From: Symbiodinium sp. CCMP2592 | Lineage: Eukaryota > Sar > Dinophyceae > Suessiales > Symbiodiniaceae | Assembly: GCA_905221615.1 (NCBI GenBank) | Contig: CAJNDT010005001.1 | Location: forward strand, 175,001-239,000 | DNA: 64,000 nucleotides | Direction of reading: 5' to 3' | Shown: in pieces, positions 30,236-41,517 of the stretch | Position numbering within the stretch: the first letter of the stretch is position 1 | Layout: the number at the start of each line of letters is the position of its first letter | Position numbers and translations under genes: made by a program | The notes under the pieces: model-generated | What the model was told of the DNA's origin: nothing | Seen by the model: only the letters and a program-made list of their open reading frames with translations | Databases searched by the model: none

Positions 30236-30826
30236 TCAACCCTGTATACATTCATCGAAACTCACAACTACGTGTATAAGCTTCATGATGGCCTTCGCAG
30301 GCTTACAGCCGAGACAAAGCTTTAAATCCTGAACCCTGAACCTTTTGCAGCAGGCTTCTCTCGCCCGGAACCCTTTTTGCTGCAGGCTTGCTTGCAAGGA
30401 CGCCTGGTAGTTTGCCGCTCTTCCGCCAGTTCGCCCGGAACCCTGAACCCTGCATCCTGATGCTTTCTGGGCGCCAGCTTGGTGTCCAACGGGCGTGAAG
30501 CGTGCCGTCTCGTCGACGACGCGCGGAGCAGCCATGACAGGTCTCTGTGCATTGGTGGCTTCCACACTACTTTGTCTATAGCCTTGCTTGCGCAAATCGC
30601 AGGCCCCAAAATCCCATGGGGCCATAGAGTAAGACCTTGCATGAGCCCTAACTAGAGACCTCATGGCAGCTTGGCCAAACAAACGTGAAATCTTGGGAGC
30701 TGATCCAAGGCCATAGGACTGACTTGGGCCACAGAGCGGAGTTTCGGAAGGAAGGACACGCTTACACAGAACCCTGAATGATGAACGGGTGACTACTACT
30801 TTCAACAAGCTCCAGAACAAAACCAA
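30236..30826 (-). CDS. Open reading frame, unknown, doubtful
   Basis: 196 codons on the minus strand. The first ~125 codons have varied composition (LGSAPKISRLFGQAAMRSLV). The last third runs through dispersed repeat W and GGTTCAGG-type text, so the frame is at best a composite. No domain recognised. Confidence 0.2.
   Translation of the reverse strand: MVLFWSLLKVVVTRSSFRVLCKRVLPSETPLCGPSQSYGLGSAPKISRLFGQAAMRSLVRAHARSYSMAPWDFGACDLRKQGYRQSSVEATNAQRPVMAAPRVVDETARFTPVGHQAGAQKASGCRVQGSGRTGGRAANYQASLQASLQQKGFRAREACCKRFRVQDLKLCLGCKPAKAIMKLIHVVVSFDECIQG
30371..30430 (-). repeat. Dispersed repeat W, copy 1
   Basis: CCTTTTTGCTGCAGGCTTGC, then CAAGGACGCC and TTTGCCGCTCTTCCGCCAGT. A second copy at 36400 matches closely. 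Confidence 0.65.
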
Positions 30827-31623
30827 ATGATTTCCCCAAGGTTTTTGGTCATTACGGTGAAGAAACGAGATGGCGCGTCATCACCCACCGTGTATTGAAC
30901 GTATGGAGGGGGAGCAGGGGGGTGGGAACAAGACAAACACGTTCATAAGCACAGCGGTGGCCGACCGACCAGGACGGGCAGCATGCTTGCCTCAGATGTC
31001 ACTCCAAGAAGGTCTGAACATTAGTGGCCTCTGGAGTTTCAGTGTGTCTTGCTTTTGGCAGGTTCTTGGAAAAGCATCCGCCAAAGTGATAGATGACAAT
31101 GCAAAGAACAAGAAACTCTAATTTCGTTTTCGCTGAATCCCGAAGGCGAGTTCCAGCCATTCTTTGCGACACAGGTTGTTGGGACAATTGCTTCTGAAGC
31201 ATGCCGAAATCACCTGCGATGGCATCGGCACTTGCTGTAATTGCTCTGGCTGTCATCGTCATGTTTCCGTCGTTGCTCCTGTTACACATCAAAGAAGATT
31301 GTTTGGGTTTGAGGCTTCATGGGTCAGGTTTTCGAGATTGTGAGCTTCATAGTTTTCCGCGGCCTTTACTACACATGCCATATCAGTATCTTCATGTTCA
31401 CTGCCTTGTCTCTTTCTTCATTGGCTTGTATGAGCCAACAGTAGTATTGGCTACGACAGAGAAGAAGATCAACACCACTTCTGCCAAAAGTCTCCGCCTC
31501 CGACAGACCTGATATGCCTGGACAGCCTTCACATACACATATATGTATAGCACATTCACGCAGCGGCAACAAGATGTGCTTTGCAACGCCCTCCTTAACC
31601 CTAAACGCTAACCCCCGCACTCT
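30827..31623. other. Unassigned frames, no recognised gene
   Basis: Open frames of about 80-100 codons on both strands between 30870 and 31620, free of telomere-type repeats. Coding is possible but unproven. Confidence 0.25.
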
Positions 31624-31809
31624 CCCAGAGATCCCAATACCCCCTGATTAAGGAAGATACCTTAAACCATGATATTACGGCCCGTATAATTTAAGGCATA
31701 TTCCCTACTTAAAGATTATACCTTAAAGCAAAATAGTAAGTAAGGTGTGTGTATATATATATATATATATATGTATATGCCCTAATTAAGGGATATTGGG
31801 ATCTCTGAG
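31624..31809. mobile_element. Family N element expanded by a TA microsatellite
   Basis: Arms CCCAGAGATCCCAATACCCC / TAAGGGATATTGGGATCTCTGAG. The right half contains an extra AGTAAGTAAGG segment and a (TA)n tract (31749-31776), taking it from ~110 to 186 bases. Confidence 0.75.
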
Positions 31810-31870
31810 TCTGCTCTCCTTAGGCCCTGGCAACGTTCAACTTGCCAGGATCCTCGCAAGCGCAGAATGT

Positions 31871-32101
31871 GGGAGTTTCCGAAACTAGGGGACCCTACTT
31901 GGAGGCCCTTTTGACTTAGTAACTAGGGTTAGTAAGCTGGGCTATGGGGATTATAATAGGGTTTCTATAGGGGATACTAAGTAGACTTACTAAGTCAAAA
32001 GGGCCTCCAAGTAACATAGCAACTACTATTTAGGGTACATAGTACCCTAAGTAGTAGGATCCGACCCCAAAATAAGGTAGCCCTCACTTACGGAAACTCC
32101 C
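31871..32101 (+). mobile_element. Family E element carrying a nested D element
   Basis: Arms GGGAGTTTCCGAAACTAGGG / TTACGGAAACTCCC. Flanked by ATGT on both sides (31867-70, 32102-05), a 4-base duplication. A D element interrupts it at 31896-32013. Confidence 0.85.
31896..32013 (+). mobile_element. Family D element nested in E
   Basis: Arms TACTTGGAGGCCCTTTTGAC / GTCAAAAGGGCCTCCAAGTA. Removing the element and one TA restores the host phrase GACCCTAACATAG, close to GACCCTAATATAG in other E copies. Confidence 0.9.
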
Positions 32102-32242
32102 ATGTGGTCATGCCAGGCTCAGGGCTTGATGGCAATGGCTTCAGGGTTCGGGTCTTGGGTAAAACTAACCAGTGGTTTAATTGCCAATACTATTCTGGGG
32201 GTTCCTTCTTTAACTATGTCATAATATACCCTTGCGGAGAGA

Positions 32243-32356
32243 GACTATATCTAGCCAGTGGTTTTGGGGGCTCCCTTGGCTCTTTGGCTCCTTATTTAAT
32301 AAGGATTATCATCATCCCTGGCTCCTTAGTTCCCCCAATATCACTGGCTATAGTTG
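32243..32356. mobile_element. Family X inverted-repeat element
   Basis: Arms GACTATATCTAGCCAGTGG with TTTTGGGGG / CCCCCAATATCACTGGC with TATAGTTG. The core GGATTATCATCATCCC is shared with 33171. Confidence 0.6.
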
Positions 32357-32464
32357 AGGTGTAGACCTTCCTCCGGCAGATGCGGTGCAGTGCCAGTGGC
32401 CATCGTCACCGTAGCAGAATGCGGGCAGCAACTTAGCCCAGAAGAGACTGCCCACATGTATTTG

Positions 32465-32538
32465 TGTTTTTTCCCGCCTACAAAGCAAGGACAAAGCCCG
32501 CATTGCAGGGTAACTCTGAAGCAACAGTAGACAAAGCA
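32465..32538 (+). repeat. Dispersed repeat S, copy 2
   Basis: TTTTTTCCCGCCTACAAAGC, AAGGACAAAGCCCGCATTGC, AGGGTAACTCTGAAGC, ending GACAAAGC. Confidence 0.7.
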
Positions 32539-33170
32539 GGGGGTTTAGGGGTTTCTGGCGTTTTTAGTGTTTAGGGTGTTTAGGGTTTAGGGTATATGGG
32601 ACCCCAGGAAGGAAACAGCACTGACGAGAAAGGAACCTATGAACCCCAGATCCTGCAATCCCCGTAACCGCAGCCCCTCAACTGAAGAGTTCTTTGCCGC
32701 ATGCCATAACCCTAAACCCTAAACCCCTAAACCCCGGATTGGTGATGGATTCCTCGTGGGTCACATCTTGGGAATTGACAAATATTGACAACTTGCCGTG
32801 GAGTTTCTCAAGGGTTGCTCGAAGCAAGGGCTAGCCGTCCGGGTTGATGCAGTGTTGCAGGATCGGGTCTCACGGTCTTTTAGGACAGGACAAGAGGTGA
32901 TATGGCAACCTGTAAAGAACAACATGTGTATGAGATTTGGGGTTCTTTGGGGTTCTTTGGGCCATTGGGGTTCTTTGGGGTTGTCGGCAGGCAAGTAGGT
33001 TCAAGGATTCAGGATCGTAGAACCTAAACCCCTGCCGGTGATAACCATGGAGAACCTGGCCTCAGTCTAAACCCTGAACCCTAAACCCCATGGAGAACCT
33101 GGCCTTAGTCTTGAAGGACTCCAGCAAGTTGCCCTCAAACACTGCGTTGAGCAAGTCCTGGGTGGAGAGA
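32539..33170. other. Non-coding, no gene seen
   Basis: TTTAGGG-type text (32540-32600) and a short GGGGTTCTTTGG minisatellite (32938-32985). Confidence 0.35.
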
Positions 33171-33277
33171 GACTATATCTAATCAGTGGTTTTGGGCCTT
33201 TAGCTCCTTATTTACTGGGGATTATCATCATCCCTGTTTCCTTAGGTCCTCCAATATCAATGGTTAGATATGGTTAA
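33171..33277. mobile_element. Family X inverted-repeat element
   Basis: GACTATATCTAATCAGTGG with TTTTGGG / CCTCCAATATCAATGGTTAGATATGG. More diverged arms than 32243. Confidence 0.5.
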
Positions 33278-33681
33278 TAGGTTCTACCTGGACCCCACGA
33301 GTATGTAGAATAGCAGCCTTTTATCCTCGCTCGCGCTGGGCCAACATTTTACACACCTTTAAGGGTTTGAGTAGAGTTTGGGGTTTGGTGGTTAGGGTTG
33401 AGAGGTTTAGAGTGGTGGAACAGCTTTCCGCAGTGTTTGTACAGTTCTGCAATATTTGTTTTGGTTCATTGCGTTGTTTCTGGGATTTCTACAGGGTTGT
33501 ACAGTGTTTTTGTTCAGGGGGTATCTCCAGAGCATATTATGGGTGAAGGGGGTCACTGGGATCAACATGAGCCGTACTCGTCACATGTACACAGAAAGGG
33601 GTTTGCCCTAAACCCTACACCCTGAACCCTAAACTGCAAGAGCGACTCGAAACACTCAGATCTTCTATGAAAGTGAAGGTG
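33278..33681. other. Non-coding, no gene seen
   Basis: TTTAGGG-like text and an unassigned 75-codon frame. The phrase TACCTGGACCCCA...TATGTAGAA near 33285 recurs at 13826. Confidence 0.3.
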
Positions 33682-33791
33682 CCCAGACCATCCAGAATCC
33701 CGTCATTTAGCAATATACCTTAATTCATATCAGGGATCCTATTAAGATTTAAGGTTTATTCCTTAACTAAGGGATTCTGGGAAAGTCTGGG
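33682..33791. mobile_element. Family C element
   Basis: Arms CCCAGACCATCCAGAATCCC / GGGATTCTGGGAAAGTCTGGG. TG on both sides. Followed at 33825 by a fragment resembling the left half of family N. Confidence 0.85.
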
Positions 33792-34002
33792 TGAAACGAC
33801 AGTCTTTGGCCTCCTACGCAAAGATCCCAATACCCTTAATCGCCTTAACCAAGGAGTGTCCCTTAAATTTAGGGGGCTTACTATGATGATTGAAGACATA
33901 TGATACTTATGTAAGCAGCAAGAGCCAAACGGTAAAACTGTCAAGCTCTTTCCTTGAGCAGGGACTGCAATGCCTTAAGCCCTGAATGTCTTCAAGCTCG
34001 AA

Positions 34003-34005
<3 letters not shown>

Positions 34006-34059
<54 letters not shown>
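34006..34059. repeat. (CT)n microsatellite with shared flank
   Basis: About 27 CT units followed by CACAGGCATTCGGTACGTCA, nearly the flank seen after the CT tract at 18013. Confidence 0.85.
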
Positions 34060-34062
<3 letters not shown>

Positions 34063-34089
34063 GGCATTCGGTACGTCAAGCCTCAAGCT

Positions 34090-34285
34090 CTAACCCCCTA
34101 ACCCGTAAAGCCCTAAAAACCGTAAACCCCCAAAACCCTAAAATCCTGAACCCAAAAAACTCCTAAACTCCTTCAACCTAAAAACCCCTAAACCCCCAAA
34201 ACCCTAAACACCCTAGAACCATCAAATCCTAAACCCAAAAAACTCCTTAAACCTAAAAGCCCCTAAACCCCAAAATCCCGGCCGA
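34090..34285 (-). repeat. Degenerate telomere-type block
   Basis: CCCTAAAAACC, CCCCTAAACCC and AACCCAAAAAACTCC variants. Confidence 0.6.
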
Positions 34286-34384
34286 GGCTGCCGCTACTTG
34301 GCTGGGGCAGAGGATTTCTTTGAGAGCCAGGGCGGGGCCTCCGCCCGACCTCATTCCGCTTAGGAATCTTTAGGGTCTAGGGTA

Positions 34385-34500
34385 TAATAATAACGAAAAT
34401 AGAAACAAAAACAAATCATAATAATATTATTATTATTAATAATAATAATATTAATAACAACAACAAACAAAAATAACATATATATATATATATATATATG
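34385..34500. repeat. AT-rich (TAA/TTA)n and (TA)n tract
   Basis: ATAATAATATTATTATTA, AACAACAACAAAC and a terminal TA run. Confidence 0.85.
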
Positions 34501-36399
34501 GGTGTTTTGCTTAGAGTGTTAGAGTATAGCAAGGGTATGGAGGGGTCTTGTTTAGGTTTGGGGCTTAGGGCAAAATCTAGAGGGATTCTGGGGTGTATTA
34601 CAGGACTATGAGAGAATGGTCTCACCAACTATGCAAACAAGGTTGGGGGGGGAACCTCAAATGCAAAAGATGTCACTTTAACACAATGAAACTTTTCCTG
34701 TTGCACAAACGTCTTCTGCAATCGCGATTGAGAAACGTCCCCCGGCCTGTACGGCTTGGGGAATTAGGGTGAAGAGCAGGGTTTCGCATAGTCTTATGTC
34801 ATCCAGGGGCAAGTTCTTGGGAAAGAAAAGGCTTGTTGGGTCGTCGTGGTCCTACTTGTGAGAGGCTTCCGCGGACCTTCGTCGACAGTTGTAGAGGTGT
34901 GTGCTGTGCTGGGCGTTTGGTTCCACGTTGTGTGCGTGAGATTGCTCTAGCTCTCGGCTTCGTGGGTATATATGCAACAAAAGAACGCAAACCAGTGCAA
35001 ATTCAGACAGGCTTCACGGGACCTTGTTGCATGTTCTGACTTTGTCGGGGGAACAGGACGTGAAGTTCATCAAGCAGCTCTTCTTGATTTGAAGTTTACG
35101 CTTGAGGCGTCCGGACCTGCGAGTCTTTGTGGCGGTACTTTGTGACGGTAAGGTTCTGCAGCCCAGAAATCCTTCTGTCCGCAACTTCCACCTTGACCAG
35201 CCCTCATCCCAAAATAAAACGACTTTGTTTCAATTATCAACTTCATTCGCCCCCCTGTGGGAGCCTTCCCAAGACAGACACACCGCGCAACCCCCGTAAA
35301 GAAAGCGCGAAGCAGGTCGTCACGGGCACTGCCCTTCTTTCTCGGCTGACTCACTGACGCTCCCCATGCACATTTGGCCCGGCCAATGTGTAATTTCTTG
35401 GGTTAAGACTCACCGCGCTGCAAACACAAGAATCACACCTCTACGGGGAGCCGCAAGAACCAGCAAGCCATGCTATCCTCTTGTAGCTTTAGTCTGGCTA
35501 TATATATAGGGTGCGTCTTGGGCTGCATGACCCCGACAGCAAGCTAAAACTGGATTGATTAGGGTGCTCAGGTCTTCACAAACCTCGTGCTCTCAACATT
35601 TAGGCTGAACACATGTATGGTACAAGGATGGTTTACGGTGTAGGGTTACGGTTGGGGTGCAACCGGGACAATGTCATGTAATTCCGGGCCAATTAGACTG
35701 CTGGGCTTGTTGGGCTCTATCAGACACTATAATACTACAATGATGCAGGGACCGTCAGGCCTGGACTTTCAACCTTAAGCCGTGCATGTTTTATTGAGAA
35801 GCCCGGGCGTCTCAACCATTGATATAGGGTTGTGGTTGATGTCTTACCTGGAGTGTTTTGAAGAAAACGCGTTCGCGGAAGATCTGAACGTGCTTAACTC
35901 GAGAACCCAAGAACCAGAAACATCAACTTTTCATAGGACTAGAACCACAAAGGTTGCTCTAAAGGCTCCTCAAGGAGTCCTATGATTCCAATAAATGCGT
36001 TGGTGTCGCAGTCTTAACCCAGGCTCCGCAAGCTTCAAACTTGCCTTGCGGCACCTTGCCCTCTACGCGCCACTCTGTGGCCGAGGTGATTTTAGGATTT
36101 AGGGATGTTTAGGGTTTAGTTTTCGACTGCCACCATACGGCAAAGCCAGAACAAGATATTCAAAAGCAGGGCATAGTGTAGCATAACAGGAGGCATCCGG
36201 CTGAGAGGTTCTTCTAGAGTCACAAGAGCCCTATAATTTCACGACGCCCCAAACAAACCCCGAATCCGAAACCTTGAGCCTTACAGATTCGAAACGCCAG
36301 CTGCTTGGAGTATATGCAGACGACGAGGCTTTTCGTGGTTAGGTAACTCGGCAGTGAGAACAAACTCATGATGTTAATGCGTTTGTGTTGAATGCTGAA
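34501..36399. other. Longest repeat-poor stretch; unassigned frames
   Basis: Between ~34780 and 35360 frames of 60-94 codons overlap on both strands, and 35782-35985 has a 67-codon frame. None shows a domain. Few MITEs and few telomere-type repeats, so remnants of a gene are possible. Confidence 0.25.
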
Positions 36400-36459
36400 C
36401 CCTTTTGCTGCAGGCTGGCACGCAAGGACGCCCGGGAATTTGCCGCTCTTCCGTCAGTT
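36400..36459 (-). repeat. Dispersed repeat W, copy 2
   Basis: CCTTTTGCTGCAGGCTGGCA, CGCAAGGACGCCCGGGAATT, TGCCGCTCTTCCGTCAGTT. Confidence 0.65.
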
Positions 36460-36589
36460 AGGACTGTGCTCGTGACAAAAAGAAACCCTTAAATCCTAAA
36501 CCCTACAGGGCTTAAGGTAATTAAGGGCCAGGGGATGCGGCTATGCCCAGTGCCTCAGATCGTCAAGTTGTGGAAGTCCTTCGTGGACC

Positions 36590-36674
36590 CTAGAAAACCT
36601 ACCGTTTTGGGGTTCCTTATTATGACTTCCTGCTACAAGTCCTGAAACAGGTAGGTCATCTGGGGTTGAGGTAA
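36590..36674. mobile_element. Family Q element, diverged
   Basis: AAACCTACCGTTTTGGGG / CTGAAACAGGTAGGTCATCT with core TTCCTTATTATGACTTCCT. Confidence 0.6.
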
Positions 36675-36952
36675 AGCTTCACGAAGCCCTCATGTCGGAA
36701 TCTCACTCTGCATCCCACAGCGCGACGTCGTCGGAGTGGGGTACATCTGAACCAACGTTCCTCAAAAGCAAGCTGGGTGGCCCCACACCTAGTATAGGGG
36801 CTGACTAGCTAGAGTAAGTGTTGGGGGTATATTCTGCGATGAAGAAACTGAGGAACCCTCCCGAACCCAAGACCCGTCTTCTGCAACAATTGGTCTAACT
36901 CAGGCATAAACAGAGGTGGGCCAATGTGGCTTCAACTTTAGCATAGCAGCTA

Positions 36953-37043
36953 CCCATAGGCCCCATAGTAGTTGCTTTGGGGGGGTTACCTTATAGGGTT
37001 CTACAGATGAACCCCAACAAGGAGCTACTATGGGGCCAATGGG
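36953..37043 (+). mobile_element. Family A MITE, GC-enriched variant
   Basis: CCCATAGGCCCCATAGTAG / CTACTATGGGGCCAATGGG. The conserved GGCTCC is GGCCCC here on both arms, a paired change. Flanks do not match. Confidence 0.7.
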
Positions 37044-37168
37044 GAGTCTGTAGTTCGCTTTAAAGCGCTCGCAACACTCAGGGCACCGGGGAAGCCTGAG
37101 GGTTTTGTGTTTCAGGTGTTAGGAGTGGACGGAAGTTCGTCATTGCCACATGGTTAAGGGTCTTGAGG

Positions 37169-37340
37169 CGGGTTTAGGGTTTAGGGGAAGACGGTTTAGG
37201 GCTCAGGGTTTAGGGGAGGGTTTAGGGCTTAGGGTTTAGAGGAGGGTTTAGGGCTTAGGCTTAGAGGAGGGTTTAGGGTTCAGAGGAGGGTTTAGGGTTT
37301 AAAGGAGGGTTTAGGGTTCAGGGTTCAGAGGAGGGTTTAG
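37169..37340 (+). repeat. TTTAGGG-type minisatellite, ~25-base unit
   Basis: Units of the form AGAGGAGGGTTTAGGGTTCAG repeated about six times, a higher-order telomere-derived tandem repeat. Confidence 0.8.
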
Positions 37341-37729
37341 GAAAGCTCGTACTTGACACAAAAGTTTCCTGACCCGCGAGGAAAGCTGGTTGATGCTTCT
37401 GGGTGCCATCGTGCTGCGGTTGGGCCTGCTGAAAAGATCTGAAGTTTTAGGGCTTCGTAGCCTCTCTTCTTCAGCAACCAGTCTCAAAAAGTTCAAACTC
37501 TGTAAGATAGGCCAAATCAATAAGGCCACAAACTCTAAGCTTCTACCATTGGCTACTATATATAACTATTGAAAAAAGACCACGAAAACCTTGTCTATTT
37601 ATAATAAAGGCCCCTGATGTTGTTGAGAAATATTGAACTGACATTAGGTATGCATCATCGTGATGAACCACTAAAGCAGTTCAACACATTTGCTGAACAT
37701 GTTGATACATTCCCAAAAACGCGTACTAG

Positions 37730-37819
37730 ATAGGGGGACCCTAATATAGCACTCTGAATAGTAGGATCCTTATTATCAAGACCCCAAAATAAGGTACCCC
37801 TAATTTTCGCCAGCTCCCA
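37730..37819 (+). mobile_element. Family E element, arms degraded
   Basis: Core GGACCCTAATATAG...TAGGATCCTTATTATC is present; right arm reads TTTTCGCCAGCTCCC; the left arm is lost. Confidence 0.6.
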
Positions 37820-37867
37820 TTTTTGTACGAATTTGGGGGCTCAAGGCCCCACATTAATACCCAACCT

Positions 37868-38992
<1,125 letters not shown>

Positions 38993-39093
38993 GAGGTTTC
39001 CGAAAATATGGAACCCCAATATAGAACCCTAAATACTAGTATCCTTATTATCAGGACCCAAATAAAGGTAATTACTCCTCAATTTTCGGAGAT
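38993..39093 (+). mobile_element. Family E element
   Basis: GGAGGTTTCCGAAAATATGG / AATTTTCGGAGATTCGAAAC with the family core. Confidence 0.65.
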
Positions 39094-39516
39094 TCGAAAC
39101 CCTAAACCCTTTATAGAACCCTTACAGATCCCTTTCCCTGTAAAGGAACCGCAGCTCATCCTTCACGTGCCAGGCCATGAAGTTGTCGACAGGCATGTCC
39201 ATAGGAAGAAGCCTCCGGCGGAAACGGTTTAAAGTTTAGGGTTTAGGGCTCTAACCCCTAAACCCTAAACCGCAATCTAGGCTCCAGGAATGTAGCGGTT
39301 TGACGGGTAAAGAAATACATATAATCGGCCTCTGTGTCTTTTTTCGATAGGGGCGGGGCGGGGTTCAGGGTTTCGGCTACACCCTGAACCCTAAATCCTC
39401 AGGTTCGCATAGGGACCGGGACTATAGACTTCCTTATCATGGGCATTAAGGTCCCCTACCCACCCCCACCCCCCTAAGGGTCCCTAAGAGGTTCGGAGGG
39501 ACGACAGCCGAAGCTT

Positions 39517-39652
39517 CCCAAACCTTCCAAAATCCCTCAATTAAGGAATTTAGGGTTTAGGGTTTAGGGTTTGCATATACCTGAATTCATATTAGGGATC
39601 CCATTAAAATATCAGGTTTATTCCTTAATTAAGGGATTTTGGAAGGTCTGGG
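39517..39652. mobile_element. Family C element interrupted by telomere-type repeats
   Basis: Arms CCCAAACCTTCCAAAATCCC / GGGATTTTGGAAGGTCTGGG with TT on both sides. The left arm is split after TTAAGGAAT by 27 extra bases (39550-39576) and resumes with ATACCTGAATTCAT. Confidence 0.9.
39550..39576 (+). repeat. Telomere-type insertion inside a MITE
   Basis: TTAGGG, then two TTTAGGG heptamers and TTTGCAT. Absent at the equivalent point of the other C elements. Confidence 0.85.
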
Positions 39653-40326
39653 TTCATGGCCAGCCTCATAAAGGCCTTCGCCGCCGCTGGCCAAATGATG
39701 TAGCCCACGGTTGTCCACAGGTAGTGGGGCTGCCTGGTTTAGGGTCTCTGTAAGAATTCCACGAGAGTTCTAAAAGGGTTGTGGCGTGAGGTTGGTTCTA
39801 TGAGGCTATAAGAAATCCAAAACCGCTCTAAAAAGAGTTGATGAGGTCGGGATGCAGGGATGCAGTGGGCAGATTTTGTTTCCAGAACTCGAGGTGTCCG
39901 CACGACCTTTCCGATATTGTCAGAAAGCGGCACTTATCATCTCCCCCAACCCTAAACCTAAACCAAAAAACCCTACTCCCTAAAGCAAACAAAAGTCGAA
40001 AAGTTTCAGGCTTTTGGTCTGAGATCTCTTCCACTGCCAGGCCCCTTGGTTCGTTTCCCTAGTCGCTCAGCTCCTTGAATCAGAATCAGGTTCATCCGTT
40101 GACCTGTCACTGTTGGTAGAATTCTACAAGCAGGGACGGTTGGAATAGGGTCTTGGGACATATTCCGACGGTGACTGTAACTGTACGGTGTTGTTCTTAC
40201 GAGCTTTTCAAACCCCATAATATGTTACCGCCAGTAGATTTTGGCTTCGGGCGAGAGCAACAGCGTCTGCACCCTGGCTCTGCAGGAGAGCGGCATTATA
40301 GCTTGGCCCACTCTCTTGCGCGAGCC
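39653..40326. other. Unassigned
   Basis: Open frames of 64-74 codons on both strands, none recognisable. Confidence 0.25.
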
Positions 40327-40454
40327 ACGGTCCTGTCACACAGGCGCCAATTTCAATAGTACGTGCCGTAACATTTAAAGCATACTCCTCACGGTCCTGT
40401 CACACAGGCGCCAATTTCAATAGTACGTGCCGTAACATTTGAAGCATACTCCTC
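40327..40454. repeat. 64-base tandem duplication
   Basis: Two adjacent copies starting ACGGTCCTGTCACACAGGCG and differing at one base (TTTAAAG / TTTGAAG). Confidence 0.95.
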
Positions 40455-40596
40455 ATATAAGTATGTGGTAGTCGGCTCTCTGGGAAGCAAAGCAAAGTCC
40501 GATTCAGTCGTTGGAGCTGCAGGTGTTGACGTCGTTCGGATTTCAGAGTGCTTCGACGAGCTTTTTGTTGCATCCTTCTGGCAGTTTTTCCCAGGG

Positions 40597-40633
40597 TTTT
40601 TTCCGTCCTACCTAGCAAGGACAAAGCCCGCAA
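40597..40633 (+). repeat. Dispersed repeat S, copy 3 (short)
   Basis: GGTTTTTTCCGTCCTACCTA, GCAAGGACAAAGCCCGCAAT; truncated after that. Confidence 0.65.
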
Positions 40634-40800
40634 TGTTTTTCCCAGGGTTTAGGGCTTAGGGTTGAGGCACTTGCTTGAAGCTGCTGCCTGTCTTGTTGAT
40701 TGTTGTGTAAACGGTCTTCGATTTCCATAGCCCCAGGCCACAGCGTTGTTACAGGATTGTAAATCGACCTCCAAGAATCTTATCCAAAGAACGACATACC

Positions 40801-40886
40801 TTAGAAGCTGCCCCCACCCTGTAATTATATTAGAGCCCTATTATATTCCTATGATACCACTATTACAGGGTGGGGGCCCCTTCTAA
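40801..40886. mobile_element. Family H (hAT-like) MITE
   Basis: TTAGAAGCTGCCCCCACCCT / AGGGTGGGGGCCCCTTCTAA. Perfect 8-base duplication GACATACC (40793-40800, 40887-40894). Confidence 0.92.
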
Positions 40887-40973
40887 GACATACCGTCACG
40901 GCACAGTTTTCAAAACCTGACCCTAAATCTCTAAGTATAGAAATGGTACCGCCTTTGTGGTCTAAAGTCTATA

Positions 40974-41065
40974 CCCAGAGGCTCCATGCTGGTCCCTTCT
41001 TGGGATTACCTTATAGGATTCTATATATGAACCCCCAAAAGGAACTACTTTTGGGAGCCTTAGGG
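40974..41065 (+). mobile_element. Family A MITE
   Basis: CCCAGAGGCTCCATGCTGG / CTACTTTTGGGAGCCTTAGGG. Flanks TA and TC differ at one base. Confidence 0.75.
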
Positions 41066-41315
41066 TCAATACTACCTACTTTGGGCTATTTGGAGCCCCA
41101 GGGTGAGCCCGGACTCGTCGTATGACCTCCAGGATGGGGATATCCCATATAAAACCCCTTAATAATGAAGCCCAATAAATAAGATAGGGATGTCCCTACA
41201 ACATGCTTATCCTTATGTCCTTTTTTGGGCTCCCAGTGTCAACTCTGACGAGTCTTAGCTCTGAGCCAGCAGCCCCACCACGGACGCTCAAGCCTAAAAA
41301 CCCAACCCCCTAAGG

Positions 41316-41411
41316 TAAAAGCCAGAAAGTTGGAATATGATTATCCTAACCCTTCTATGGTAAATTATAGGGTATCCTACCATGAAACCATATTCCAACT
41401 TTCTGGAGTTT
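41316..41411. mobile_element. Family F hairpin element
   Basis: AAAGCCAGAAAGTTGGAATA / TATTCCAACTTTCTGGAGTT. The outer ACAGTAG tips are not recognisable. Confidence 0.7.
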
Positions 41412-41415
41412 CCCC

Positions 41416-41517
41416 TACTTGGAGGTTAAAAGTGCGGGGTTGTAAGTCCCTAATGTGGCTTATGATTATAGATACTTTGCTTATAAACCCACTTAAACCT
41501 GCCCCCCTACCTCCAAG

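Noticed and set aside
41106..41235. Possible hairpin element near GGATGGGGATATCCC
   Set aside because: Arms too short and irregular to delimit; no second copy seen.
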